A stretch of DNA of 64,000 nt. It comes from Paenimyroides baculatum. Its GTDB lineage: Bacteria > Bacteroidota > Bacteroidia > Flavobacteriales > Flavobacteriaceae. Under the pieces are notes generated by a model that did no database searches, was not told the origin of the DNA, and saw only the letters and a program-made list of their open reading frames with translations. Below, piece after piece: positions 7,514-15,982 of this stretch (its first letter is position 1; each line of letters begins with the position of its first letter). The translations under genes were made by a program, and so were the position numbers. The stretch lies in assembly GCF_008629655.1 (NCBI RefSeq), contig NZ_VWSG01000003.1, positions 100,366 to 164,365 of the forward strand. The letters run 5' to 3'.

Positions 7514-7635
7514 AATTTTATCATTTAAAGATTTAAAAAACTTTTTAAGTAGTTTCTATTGCATTTTATAAGTTATACAAGGTAGTGATAATAAACCGCT
7601 TTAGATGCAAAAACACCAAATGATTAAAAATAAAA

Positions 7636-7657
7636 CACCTACCCAACCGGGCAGGTG
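7636..7657 (-). terminator. Second hairpin terminator downstream of the CsbD-like gene
   Basis: Stem CACCTACCC/GGGCAGGTG (one G-T pair) with an aacc loop and a T-rich stretch on the minus-strand side. It lies 76 bases beyond another terminator at 7733-7756 on the same strand, with no gene between. Confidence 0.65.
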
Positions 7658-7732
7658 AAATTTAAATAAAACAAAGATGTTTTTAAAGGTACGCTATTAA
7701 ATCTGATAATACTCTTTTTTAAAGTTTATAAA

Positions 7733-7756
7733 AAAAGCGGACAGTTGTCCGCTTTT
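7733..7756 (-). terminator. Terminator of the CsbD-like gene
   Basis: An 11-bp perfect stem (aaaagcggaca and its complement) with a 2-base centre, followed by T-rich sequence in either direction, 42 bases past the stop codon at 7798. Confidence 0.85.
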
Positions 7757-7797
7757 AATCAATTATTCATAATATTCTTTTAATAGTAAACCAAACT

Positions 7798-8004
7798 CTA
7801 TTTCTGATGTTTGTTAATTATATCAATAACTTCTGATCTTTTTTTGTTGATACGTGTTTCAATACGGTTCAACAATTCGTTTCCTTTACCTGCTTCAAAT
7901 TTTAAATCGTCGTCTGTCAATTGTGAAAACTGTTCTTTTAACTTTTTTGACGATGCATCCCAATTTGTAGTTTTGAAACCTTCTTGCTTTGGATTGTTTT
8001 CCAT
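7798..8004 (-). CDS. CsbD-like stress-response protein
   Basis: A 68-residue, highly charged, helical protein: KTTNWDASSKKLKEQF, LTDDDLKFEAGKGNEL, then a second helix rich in Lys and Arg. The Trp-x-x-x-x-x-x-K-x-x-x-x-x-L followed by LTDDDL is the CsbD fold signature (a small four-helix stress protein). In other bacteria such genes belong to the general stress response; the biochemical role is unknown. It is a single gene with its own terminator. Confidence 0.85.
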   Translation of the reverse strand: MENNPKQEGFKTTNWDASSKKLKEQFSQLTDDDLKFEAGKGNELLNRIETRINKKRSEVIDIINKHQK

Positions 8005-8333
8005 GGTAAATTATTTTGTCACAGCTTAAATGCTGATATGTAAATGTAGGCATACATAAGTGCAATAATCACAATAGCGAATTAATTGAAAATCATTAAA
8101 ATACAAATTTAATATATATCATTAACAGCTGTTGTACCTTTTCAAAGTTTGACAGTGTTTTTCAAAAATATGAACTAATGTACAGTATCCATCTCGTGCA
8201 TATTAAAGAATGAAAGTCCCAAATAAATGTTCCATGTGTAAATAATTAATGAATTTAAGATAATAAAAGCGAAAATCGAGAGTTATCTCCATATTAAAAA
8301 TAAGTCATCAATCATTTTACAACAACATAGTAA
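8005..8333. other. Intergenic region, no signal seen
   Basis: About 330 AT-rich bases with stops in all frames. The left part must hold the CsbD promoter on the minus strand, but I see no exact TAnnTTTG box. No further repeats or ORFs are supportable. Confidence 0.5.
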
Positions 8334-8461
8334 TTAAATGAAAAATCTAAACCAACAATAAAGTCACTTAACGAGATTCCGCATGATACCCATGTGGTAA
8401 TAAAAGGAGCCTTTTTTATAAATGCCAAACTTACCAATTCGGGTGACGGGCATGCACACTA
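8334..8461 (+). pseudogene. C-terminal stump of an RND efflux periplasmic adaptor (CzcB/CusB type)
   Basis: A frame without a start codon follows a TAA at 8331 and reads NEIPHDTHVVIKGAFFINAK, then LTNSGDGHAH and a stop. In CzcB/CusB-type membrane-fusion proteins of Bacteroidetes the C-terminus has just this form: xVVxKGAFxLxAxL followed by a short His/Gly-rich metal-binding tail. Only the last ~42 codons remain and the body of the gene is gone. It stands 13 bases before a Fur-family gene and upstream of a P1B ATPase, so it looks like the edge of a deleted metal-efflux operon. The family call is from recall and the fragment is short. Confidence 0.5.
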
Positions 8462-8474
8462 AAATTGTTTCAAC

Positions 8475-8897
8475 ATGAAAAAAGATACAGAAAAAAAACT
8501 TCTAGATAAAAAAACCACACCTACAAGCATGCGTATTCTGGTTTTTGACTTTTTAGAACAACAGCAGACCGCAATGTCCTTATCTGAAATAGAACATCAT
8601 TTTTACAAGGCTGACAGGGTTACCATTTACAGAACCTTAAAAACTTTTGAAGAAAATGGAATTGTTCACAGTATTCAGGAAAACAACACTACAAAATACA
8701 TGTTGTGCCACGATGGATGCGATCAGGAGACACACAAAGACAGACATCTGCATTTTTATTGTAAGATGTGTAAAAAAACGACCTGTAAGGAGGATTTTAT
8801 AATTCCGAAAAGTGAGAGACTGGAATACCGTATCGATGAAATACGTTTTTTTGCAAAAGGCATTTGTGAAAACTGTATGAAAGAAAGTTTGCAATAG
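8475..8897 (+). CDS. Fur-family metal-responsive repressor
   Basis: 140 residues with the Fur layout: N-terminal winged helix (TPTSMRILVFDFLEQ ... VTIYRTLKTFEENGIV, residues ~16-65) and a metal-binding dimerisation half with His-rich HKDRHLHFYC, a CKMCKKTTC knuckle and CENC near the end. The two CxxC pairs suit a structural zinc site. It could sense zinc, iron or another divalent metal; Zur-like function is the best guess because a zinc/cadmium-type ATPase gene follows two genes downstream. The start ATG at 8475 precedes MKKDTEKK. Confidence 0.9.
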   Translation: MKKDTEKKLLDKKTTPTSMRILVFDFLEQQQTAMSLSEIEHHFYKADRVTIYRTLKTFEENGIVHSIQENNTTKYMLCHDGCDQETHKDRHLHFYCKMCKKTTCKEDFIIPKSERLEYRIDEIRFFAKGICENCMKESLQ

Positions 8898-8955
8898 CAT
8901 TGCACGTACGTCCTGCTTAAATTTGTTGTAATAATAAAATTAAGTAACAACTGTC

Positions 8956-9657
8956 ATGAAAAACTATCTGAAAGAAACACAGCTACTAGATTACAGCGAC
9001 AAAAGCATACAGAAACTTATTGAACAAAAACAATGGAAAAAATTGGAAGTTGTCGATCGAATTAAAAGTATTTACAATTTTGTAAGAGACGAAATTAAGT
9101 TTGGATACAATACGGCTGATGATATTGCTGCTTCCGAAATCTTGAAAAACGGCTTTGGACAATGCAACACTAAAGCAACGTTGTTAATGACCTTGTTGCG
9201 AGCTGTTGAGATTCCTAACCGTATTCATGGTTTTACAATTGATAAAGCATTGCAAAAAGGAGCGATTACAGGAATTTGGTATATACTATCGCCACAAAAT
9301 ATCTTGCACAGTTGGGTTGAAGTTTTGGTTAACAAACAATGGTATTTTATGGAGGGTGTAATTTTAGATAAAGTATATCTGGGTAAACTTCAGCAAGAAA
9401 ACCCCGAATGTAAAACTACTTTTTGTGGTTTTGGAGTTTACACAGATAATTTTCAAAACCCTGCAATAGATTGGAGTTTAAACAATACATTTATTCAGGA
9501 CAAAGGCATTAATCAAGATTTTGGTGTATTTGATACTCCCGATGAATTTTACAGAAAGCATCAACAAAAATTGAATGCTTTTAAAAGATTTGTTTTTAAA
9601 AACTTCGTCCGGCATATAATGAACAGTAATGTGGAAAGAATCAGAAATTCAAAGTAA
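8956..9657 (+). CDS. Transglutaminase-like superfamily protein
   Basis: 233 residues with a transglutaminase-core arrangement: the Cys in GQCNTKATLL (about residues 69-78), the His in HSWVEV (about 119), and a later aspartate, perhaps in AIDWS. The region before the Cys (IYNFVRDEIKFGYN) is the usual lead-in helix. There is no signal peptide, so it should be cytoplasmic. Such proteins are proteases, amidases or cross-linkers; the substrate is unknown. It lies between the Fur-type repressor (58-base gap) and the metal ATPase (21-base gap), on the same strand, so it probably belongs to the same regulated unit. Confidence 0.85.
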   Translation: MKNYLKETQLLDYSDKSIQKLIEQKQWKKLEVVDRIKSIYNFVRDEIKFGYNTADDIAASEILKNGFGQCNTKATLLMTLLRAVEIPNRIHGFTIDKALQKGAITGIWYILSPQNILHSWVEVLVNKQWYFMEGVILDKVYLGKLQQENPECKTTFCGFGVYTDNFQNPAIDWSLNNTFIQDKGINQDFGVFDTPDEFYRKHQQKLNAFKRFVFKNFVRHIMNSNVERIRNSK

Positions 9658-9678
9658 TGTAATTTAAAATACAAATTT

Positions 9679-11628
9679 ATGAAAGATACACAGCACAATC
9701 ATCAGCATACAAAACATCATGATCATGATCACGATCACAACGGACATGATCACAGCGCAAATGAAGGAAGTTCTTTTAAACTTTTTTTACCGGCAGTAAT
9801 TTCATTTGTATTATTAATTCTGGCAATTTCTTTTGATAATTGGTTTCCGCAATCCTGGTTTACAGGTTGGGTCAGAATTGTTTGGTATCTTGTTGCCTAT
9901 GCACCTGTTGGTTTTCCTGTAATTAAAGAAGCATTTGAAAGCATCCCTAAAAGCGATGTGTTTTCAGAATTTTTATTAATGGGCATTGCTACCATCGGAG
10001 CATTTGCCATTGGCGAATATCCCGAAGCTGTTGCCGTAATGTTGTTTTACGCCGTTGGCGAAGTTTTTCAAACATTAGCCGTAACAAGAGCAAAAGCCAG
10101 TATAAAAACCTTGCTTGACCAAAGACCTGATGAAGTAACAATTTTAGAAAACAACCAACCTAAAACCGTAAAAGCTGAAAGCGGAAATATCGGAAATATC
10201 ATTCAATTAAAACCCGGAGAAAAATTGGGTTTAGATGGCGAATTATTATCAGAAATAGCCTCATTCAACACCGCTGCATTAACCGGAGAAAGCAAACCCG
10301 ACACCAAAACAAAAGGCGAAACTGTTTTAGCAGGAATGATAAATTTAAACACCGTAGCACAAGTAAAAGTAACCACGGCATATACAGATAGTAAGCTATC
10401 AAAGATTTTGGAATTGGTTCAAAACGCCACCGCACAAAAAGCACCAACAGAATTATTCATCAGAAAATTTGCAAAAATTTACACCCCGATTGTGGTGTTG
10501 TTAGCAATTGCCATTTGCCTCTTGCCTTTTGCTTTTGTTGAAAATTACGAGTTCAAAACTTGGCTATACCGAGCATTGGTTTTCCTTGTTATTTCTTGTC
10601 CGTGCGCTTTGGTTATCAGTATTCCTTTAGGATATTTTGGTGGAATTGGTGCAGCATCTAAAAATGGAATTTTATTCAAAGGAAGTAACTTTTTAGATGT
10701 AATTGCAGGTATTCAGAATGTTGTGATGGATAAAACCGGAACGATGACCGAAGGCGTTTTCAAAGTGCAGGAAGTTAATTTGAAACCTGAATTGAATAAA
10801 GACGAAATTCTAAAATTAGTCAATGCTTTGGAAAGCCAGAGTACGCATCCTGTTGCCACAGCCATTCATCAATATGTAGGAGAAATTAACAATTCTATAA
10901 AATTAGAAAACACAGAAGAAATAGCAGGTCACGGTTTAAAAGCTATCGTAAACGGAAAAGAATTATTGGTAGGGAATTTCAAACTGATGAACAAGTTCAA
11001 TATCAGTTATGATTTAGACCCAAGTACGATTGTTTATACTTTAATCGCCATTGCTTATGATGGAAAATTTGCAGGTTACATTACCATTGCCGACAGCATT
11101 AAAGAAGATGCACAAATTACGATTGACAAACTAAAAGCATTCGGTGTAAAAACCACCATGCTGAGTGGAGATAAAAGCACCGTGGTAAAATTTGTTGCCG
11201 ATAAATTGGGAATTAATAATGCCTTTGGCGATTTATTGCCGGAAGATAAAGTTAATAAAGTAAAAGAATTGAAAGCCAAAAACGAAACCGTTGCTTTTGT
11301 TGGCGATGGCGTGAATGATGCGCCGGTAGTGGCTTTGAGCGATGTAGGGATTGCAATGGGCGGTTTAGGAAGTGATGCCACTATTGAAACTGCGGATGTT
11401 GTAATTCAGGATGATAAGCCAAGCAAAATCCCAATGGCAATAAACATCGGGAAGCAAACTAAGAAAATAGTTTGGCAGAATATCATTTTAGCATTTGTAG
11501 TAAAAGGGATTGTGCTTATTTTGGGAGCAGGTGGTTTAGCCACAATGTGGGAAGCTGTTTTTGCAGACGTAGGTGTGGCATTATTGTCCATTTTAAATGC
11601 GGTGAGGATTCAGAGGATGAAATTTTAA
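9679..11628 (+). CDS. P1B-type heavy-metal ATPase (Zn/Cd/Pb class)
   Basis: 649 residues. A His/Asp-rich cytoplasmic N-tail (about 12 His in the first 26 residues) stands in place of a CxxC HMA domain. Further on come TGES (202-205, actuator), CPC in the transport helix (307-309), DKTGT (351-355, phosphorylated Asp), and GDGVNDAPVVALSDVGIAMG in the P domain. The CPC motif and the histidine tail fit export of Zn2+ or Cd2+ rather than Cu+. It sits in the inner membrane and would lower cytoplasmic metal, probably under the Fur-family gene upstream. cadA/zntA-like, but I give no symbol because the metal is not proven. Confidence 0.95.
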   Translation: MKDTQHNHQHTKHHDHDHDHNGHDHSANEGSSFKLFLPAVISFVLLILAISFDNWFPQSWFTGWVRIVWYLVAYAPVGFPVIKEAFESIPKSDVFSEFLLMGIATIGAFAIGEYPEAVAVMLFYAVGEVFQTLAVTRAKASIKTLLDQRPDEVTILENNQPKTVKAESGNIGNIIQLKPGEKLGLDGELLSEIASFNTAALTGESKPDTKTKGETVLAGMINLNTVAQVKVTTAYTDSKLSKILELVQNATAQKAPTELFIRKFAKIYTPIVVLLAIAICLLPFAFVENYEFKTWLYRALVFLVISCPCALVISIPLGYFGGIGAASKNGILFKGSNFLDVIAGIQNVVMDKTGTMTEGVFKVQEVNLKPELNKDEILKLVNALESQSTHPVATAIHQYVGEINNSIKLENTEEIAGHGLKAIVNGKELLVGNFKLMNKFNISYDLDPSTIVYTLIAIAYDGKFAGYITIADSIKEDAQITIDKLKAFGVKTTMLSGDKSTVVKFVADKLGINNAFGDLLPEDKVNKVKELKAKNETVAFVGDGVNDAPVVALSDVGIAMGGLGSDATIETADVVIQDDKPSKIPMAINIGKQTKKIVWQNIILAFVVKGIVLILGAGGLATMWEAVFADVGVALLSILNAVRIQRMKF

Positions 11629-11637
11629 ATAATCCAG

Positions 11638-11981
11638 ATGAAGAGCAAACAACAGAGCGAAAACAATAAGAAGTATAAGACTATTTTTATTGTTGCTGGT
11701 GCTTTGATTATGAACTTTTTCTCGAAAACCGCACATTAAAGGAAATAGATTCTCTTCAAGATTCGCTAAAATTTACCAAAGTAGCTTTTCAATTAACTCT
11801 TTGGATGTTTTCGAAAAACACCTACAAACAAAACAATAAAAAGATAATAAAGAATAGTGCTTTTCTTAAAAATATATTGTATAGCTATGATAAATTTAAT
11901 AAAAAAGAAGCTATTCACATTATCATCTATAATATAAAAGCCATTAAGAAATATATTATTTTACTGAAATTATTTTACTGA
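11638..11981 (+). pseudogene. Frameshifted small membrane-anchored protein gene
   Basis: ATG at 11638 opens MKSKQQSENNKKYKTIFIV and runs into a stop 33 codons on. In a second frame, sensible sequence continues as YELFLENRTLKEIDSLQD, then a basic amphipathic stretch to a TGA at 11979-11981. Joining the two near 11710-11715 gives a ~110-residue protein: basic head, one membrane helix and a charged helical tail. Codon patterns look coding on both sides, so a single indel (real decay or sequencing error) is the simplest reading. No family recognised. It follows the ATPase by 9 bases. Confidence 0.5.
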
Positions 11982-11982
11982 A
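11955..11982 (+). repeat. 14-bp tandem duplication
   Basis: attattttactgaa occurs twice in a row (11955-11968 and 11969-11982), with a partial third copy. It overlaps the end of the frameshifted gene and places the stop codon inside the second copy. Confidence 0.85.
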
Positions 11983-12031
11983 ATTATTTCTCTTTTCACA
12001 ATAGAAATGCATATTTTTACACTTATAAAGC

Positions 12032-12057
12032 AAAAAGTGGGTTAATCCCCACTTTTT
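12032..12057 (-). terminator. Terminator of dnaN
   Basis: Stem aaaaagtggg/cccacttttt with a 6-base loop, T-rich on both sides, just beyond the dnaN stop at 12064. It may also end the plus-strand metal locus. Confidence 0.85.
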
Positions 12058-12063
12058 TATTTC

Positions 12064-13182
12064 TTAATTATTCAACATTACCGGCATAACAAGCATTGTT
12101 ACTGTTTCGCCTTCGTCTAAACCATCGATTGGAGTTAAAATTCCGGCGCGGTTTGGTAACGACATTTCAAGTTGTATTTCGTCTGACTGTAAGTTGGTTA
12201 ACATTTCACTTAAAAAGCGAGAGTTAAAACCAATCTGCATATCATCGCCTTTATAATCACACGTCAAACGTTCGTCTGCCTTGTTTGAATAGTCGATATC
12301 TTCAGCAGAAATGTTCAATTCTGTTCCTGCAATTTTTAAACGAATCTGGTGCGTTGTTTTGTTAGCGTAAATAGCCACACGACGAACCGAGCTTAAAAAC
12401 TGCGTACGAGAAATAATCAGCTTGTTTGGATTTTCTTTTGGAATTACCGCTTCGTAATTAGGGTATTTTCCATCGATCAATCTACAGATCAACGTATAAT
12501 TATCAAAACTAAACATTGCATTAGAATCATTGTATTCAATAGAAACCGCTGCGTCAGATGTTGCCAAAATATTCTTTAAAATGTTCAAAGGTTTTTTAGG
12601 CATGATAAAGTTTGCTTCTGCAGAACTTGTAACATCGGTTCTTGAATATTTAACCAATTTATGCGCATCGGTAGCAACAAAAATTACTCCTGTTGGTGCA
12701 AACTGAAAATAAACACCCGACATTACCGGACGTAAATCATCGTTACCGGCAGCAAAAATAGTTTTACTTATTGCGGTGTGCAATATTTCGGCTCCAATTT
12801 CAGCTTTCGACGGATCTTCTAACATTTCTGCTTTCGGAAACTCGTCGCCAGGTAAATATGCTAAAACGTATTTTCCTAAATCTGAACTAATTTCAATAGT
12901 ACTGTTGTCTTTCACTGTGAAAGTTAACGGTTGTTCAGGGAACGTTTTTAGGGTTTCTAATAACAAACGTGCCGGAACTGCAATAGATCCTTCACTTGTT
13001 GATTCAATCTCTAAAGTAGCCGTCATGGTTGTTTCCAAATCCGATGCCGATACTTTTAATTGATTTTGATCAAGTTCAAATAAGAAATTATCAAGAATAT
13101 GTAAGGTGTTGTTACTGTTGATAACGCTTCCTAAAACTTGTAATTGTTTCAATAGATACGAGCTCGATACAATAAATTTCAT
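12064..13182 (-). CDS. dnaN: DNA polymerase III beta subunit (sliding clamp)
   Basis: 372 residues, full length for the clamp, with three topologically similar domains. Recognisable segments: the N-terminal MKFIVSSSYLLKQLQVLGSV, LPGDEFP in the first half, a central VATDAHKLVKYSRT (the conserved TDxHRL-like loop), and the C-terminal GDDMQIGFNSRFL and MLVMPVMLNN. The C-terminal strand forms the hydrophobic cleft for clamp-binding motifs. It holds the polymerase on DNA as a ring dimer. Here it follows gldG on the same strand with an 84-base gap and has its own promoter-like box at 13221, away from dnaA. Confidence 0.97.
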   Translation of the reverse strand: MKFIVSSSYLLKQLQVLGSVINSNNTLHILDNFLFELDQNQLKVSASDLETTMTATLEIESTSEGSIAVPARLLLETLKTFPEQPLTFTVKDNSTIEISSDLGKYVLAYLPGDEFPKAEMLEDPSKAEIGAEILHTAISKTIFAAGNDDLRPVMSGVYFQFAPTGVIFVATDAHKLVKYSRTDVTSSAEANFIMPKKPLNILKNILATSDAAVSIEYNDSNAMFSFDNYTLICRLIDGKYPNYEAVIPKENPNKLIISRTQFLSSVRRVAIYANKTTHQIRLKIAGTELNISAEDIDYSNKADERLTCDYKGDDMQIGFNSRFLSEMLTNLQSDEIQLEMSLPNRAGILTPIDGLDEGETVTMLVMPVMLNN

Positions 13183-13220
13183 CCGTTTATTTTATTAATG
13201 CCTATGTTGGCAGGTTTCTA

Positions 13221-13228
13221 CAAATATA
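13221..13228 (-). promoter_or_regulatory. -7 promoter box for dnaN
   Basis: On the minus strand TATATTTG matches TAnnTTTG exactly, 39 bases before the dnaN start. I see no clear TTG box about 20 bases further up. Confidence 0.45.
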
Positions 13229-13266
13229 TTTCTTTTAAAGCGAAAAATAAAACTTTATTTTAGCAA

Positions 13267-14946
13267 CTATTTTGTGTATTTCTTTTTGCGTAAAAAAGTA
13301 AAAACAAATCCGAAAACAGCCAATACAGCTAATGGTAAAACCACAATTATTATTTGAATGTAGTTGTAATCGGTATACACTTTTTCTTTGTCAAGCAACG
13401 CTAATTTCACCTGTTTGGTTCTTAAATTAATCAAGCCGTTATCATCTAACAGATAATTTACAGCGTTTACCAAGAACTCTTTGTTTCCGTACAAGGTGTT
13501 TGTCCATTTATCGTAACCTAATTCCATTGGTTGAGAATCCTGATCCAGCTGGTTTTTAACGATATCACCATCAGAAATTACAATCATCTTTGTCGGTTTT
13601 CCTTCTGTAAGATAATTATCAGTTTTAAAAGGAACGATTCTGTTTTTAAAGACCGATGTAAAATTCCCTTCTAACAAAACTGCCAGCGGAAACGATTGTG
13701 TTTTTATGGTTTTAGGATCGATTTTTTCTTGAATGGTTTTCGATAAACTTACGATACTTGGCGTTCCGACCTTAACAGAATAAGGCGATGACGACAATAA
13801 TACCGTTTTCTTGATGTTGTTTTTCAACGTATCGATACTGTTTGCAAAATCGAATTTTACCACATCGATATTATTTACGATTGGATGTGCTGAAGAACCA
13901 ACAACATACGGCGCAAATTTCCAATTGAAGGTTTCATAAACGGTTTCACTGCCTTGCTGGCCAACTGCCAGTTTTATTGGCGATCCCATTTCGTCTTTAA
14001 CCAAATCGGGATTTACACGCACACCGTATTTAAACAGCATTTCGCCTAAACTTTGATCTTTCGGGTACACCAGCATTTCGCTTGTAGCATTGTACAAACT
14101 GTCCATATCTGCCTGAACCTGATCCAACATCCAGATTGATTTTCCGCCGTTCATTACAAACTGATCCAACACCTGAATTTGATTTTCACTGAACTCTTTT
14201 GTAGGCTTGGCAATAATCGCTAAATCGTATGCCTGTAAATCTTTTAAGGTTTTCTGCGGATTTGTCGCAACGCTGTCTAACGTAAAAGGTGCTATGAAAT
14301 AACTGTCTTTTAAGGTTCGAAGAAAATCGGCAATGTACACATCATCTGGTTGGCCTATTCCTTTAATAATCGCGATTTTTTTAGATTTTTCGGTATTAAC
14401 CTTATGAATTGCTTCGGTTATTGCATATTCTAAATGCTGAACAGACGATGCAATTTTATCTTCGGTTGTAGCTGTCATGGCATTTTTAAGCAACTGAATT
14501 TTTGCTCTTTTTTCGCCTTTTGTAGCAACTGCCCACGGAAAAACCATTTCTTGCGACTGCTTGCCTTTATCGTTTACAGAAATATTGATCGGTTTCATTC
14601 CATTTGCAAAAAGATTTTCAGCCATTTTCCCGGCTTCGTTTTCAGCTGATAACGGATCAACAAACAAAAAGTTAACGTTGCTATTGTAGGCGTTGAATTC
14701 TTCTAACAACTGCTTGCTTTCGGTTTGCAGTTTGCGTAATTCGGCAGGGAAATTTCCTTCTAAATAAACATCAATAAAAATTGGCTCGGTTAAGTTGCCT
14801 AGCACATTTTTAGTAGCTTCTGAAAGCGTATATCTTTTATCTGAAGTTAGATCAAACCTTTGAAAAATAAAACTTCCTGCAATATTCAAAACAATTAATA
14901 CTGCTGCAATGCCTAAAAACGATTGTATACTTTTTTGCTTTTTCAT
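13267..14946 (-). CDS. gldG: GldG, gliding-motility ABC transporter component
   Basis: 559 residues: an N-terminal membrane helix (FLGIAAVLIVLNIAGSFIF), a large extracytoplasmic GldG/IFT52-like region (RYTLSEATKNVL, KKIAIIKGIGQPDDVY, SIWMLDQVQ), and a C-terminal helix (YIQIIIVVLPLAVLAVFGFVF) before a basic tail. In Flavobacterium johnsoniae GldA, GldF and GldG form an ABC transporter needed for gliding. The gldF stop and the gldG start share one base (TAATG), indicating translational coupling. The GldA ATPase is not in this window. Confidence 0.95.
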   Translation of the reverse strand: MKKQKSIQSFLGIAAVLIVLNIAGSFIFQRFDLTSDKRYTLSEATKNVLGNLTEPIFIDVYLEGNFPAELRKLQTESKQLLEEFNAYNSNVNFLFVDPLSAENEAGKMAENLFANGMKPINISVNDKGKQSQEMVFPWAVATKGEKRAKIQLLKNAMTATTEDKIASSVQHLEYAITEAIHKVNTEKSKKIAIIKGIGQPDDVYIADFLRTLKDSYFIAPFTLDSVATNPQKTLKDLQAYDLAIIAKPTKEFSENQIQVLDQFVMNGGKSIWMLDQVQADMDSLYNATSEMLVYPKDQSLGEMLFKYGVRVNPDLVKDEMGSPIKLAVGQQGSETVYETFNWKFAPYVVGSSAHPIVNNIDVVKFDFANSIDTLKNNIKKTVLLSSSPYSVKVGTPSIVSLSKTIQEKIDPKTIKTQSFPLAVLLEGNFTSVFKNRIVPFKTDNYLTEGKPTKMIVISDGDIVKNQLDQDSQPMELGYDKWTNTLYGNKEFLVNAVNYLLDDNGLINLRTKQVKLALLDKEKVYTDYNYIQIIIVVLPLAVLAVFGFVFTFLRKKKYTK

Positions 14947-15671
14947 TATTTACGAACGTTTTTTAGGTTAAACACAGTTGCCATTAAAAAGAAAGCGGTT
15001 ACCGAAATAAAGTAGATCAAATCTCGGGTATCAATAACACCGCGACTTATACTTTTAAAATGATAGCTTATTCCTAATTTTTCTATTAATGTTGCAGATG
15101 ATTTGAACAATTCTGCTAATTGATCGAACCCTAAATAAAGTACAAAACAGATTATTACCGCTAAAATAAACGCCACAATTTGATTGTCTGACAACGACGA
15201 GCAGAAAATTCCGATGCTTGTGTAAGCTGCAATTAAGAACATCAGTCCTAAATAAGAACCTAATGTGCTGCCTAAATCCATATTTCCTGCAGGCATTCCG
15301 TACGGGTTTAAAATAATAATGTATAAAACCGTTGGTAAAATTGCCAGCACAACCAGTAAAAAGGCGCCTAAAAACTTGCCGATAACAATTTGGTTTAAAC
15401 TTAATGGCTTTGTTACCAATAGTTCAATGGTTCCTTGTTTACGCTCGTCTGAAATACTTTTCATAGTAATTGCAGGAATCAGCAAAAGCAAAACCAAAGG
15501 TGCCAATTGAAAAAACGGACTTAAATCGTTATAACCGCTTTGTAAAATGTTGTACTGCCCGTCTACAATCCAAAGGAAAATTCCATTTAAAATTAAAAAC
15601 ACGGCAATAACCAGATAACCTGTTAACGAACCAAAAAACGATTTGATTTCTCGTAGTAAAATAGCTTTCAT
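14946..15671 (-). CDS. gldF: GldF, gliding-motility ABC transporter permease
   Basis: 241 residues with six hydrophobic segments and the ABC-2 permease pattern: MKAILLREIKSFFGSLTGYL at the start, ITMKSISDERKQGTIELLVT (the conserved cytoplasmic loop contacting the ATPase), then LSLNQIVIGKFLGAF. It forms the membrane channel for GldA and works with GldG. It overlaps gldG by one base and starts one base after the ABM-domain gene, so the minus-strand run from 16807 down to 13267 is probably one operon. Confidence 0.95.
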   Translation of the reverse strand: MKAILLREIKSFFGSLTGYLVIAVFLILNGIFLWIVDGQYNILQSGYNDLSPFFQLAPLVLLLLIPAITMKSISDERKQGTIELLVTKPLSLNQIVIGKFLGAFLLVVLAILPTVLYIIILNPYGMPAGNMDLGSTLGSYLGLMFLIAAYTSIGIFCSSLSDNQIVAFILAVIICFVLYLGFDQLAELFKSSATLIEKLGISYHFKSISRGVIDTRDLIYFISVTAFFLMATVFNLKNVRK

Positions 15672-15672
15672 A

Positions 15673-15969
15673 TTATGGTAACGATACTAATTTATCAACA
15701 CTCCACGCTTCGGGCTTATCATTAAAAAGCGCTTTTGTAAATGCCCAAACATCTTTAAAAAGATCAGAATTTCGGTAGTTTTCTAGATCCGTTTCTTCGT
15801 TCCAAATAGAATACGTGAAAAAGATACTCGGGTTGCTTTTGTCTTGATAAATTTCTAAAAAATTGTTCCCCGGAAAATTTCTGATATTCATTTTAACACC
15901 GTGAAAGTGTTGTAAAAACATCGGAATTTTCTCTTCGTGAAAACTCATTTTAACTATTCTAATAAACAT
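15673..15969 (-). CDS. Antibiotic biosynthesis monooxygenase (ABM) domain protein
   Basis: A 98-residue single ABM/dimeric alpha-beta barrel domain: MFIRIVKMSFHEEKI as the first strand and turn, FLEIYQDKSNPSIFFTYSIW as the central strands, ENYRNSDLFKDVW as helix, and AWSVDKLVSLP at the end. Members act as small haem-degrading or quinol oxygenases, or have no known activity. Its position directly before gldF (one-base gap) and 13 bases after the SAM hydrolase-like gene is, as far as I recall, common in Flavobacteriaceae. A direct role in gliding is not established. Confidence 0.85.
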   Translation of the reverse strand: MFIRIVKMSFHEEKIPMFLQHFHGVKMNIRNFPGNNFLEIYQDKSNPSIFFTYSIWNEETDLENYRNSDLFKDVWAFTKALFNDKPEAWSVDKLVSLP

Positions 15970-15982
15970 ATTTTAAATTTAT

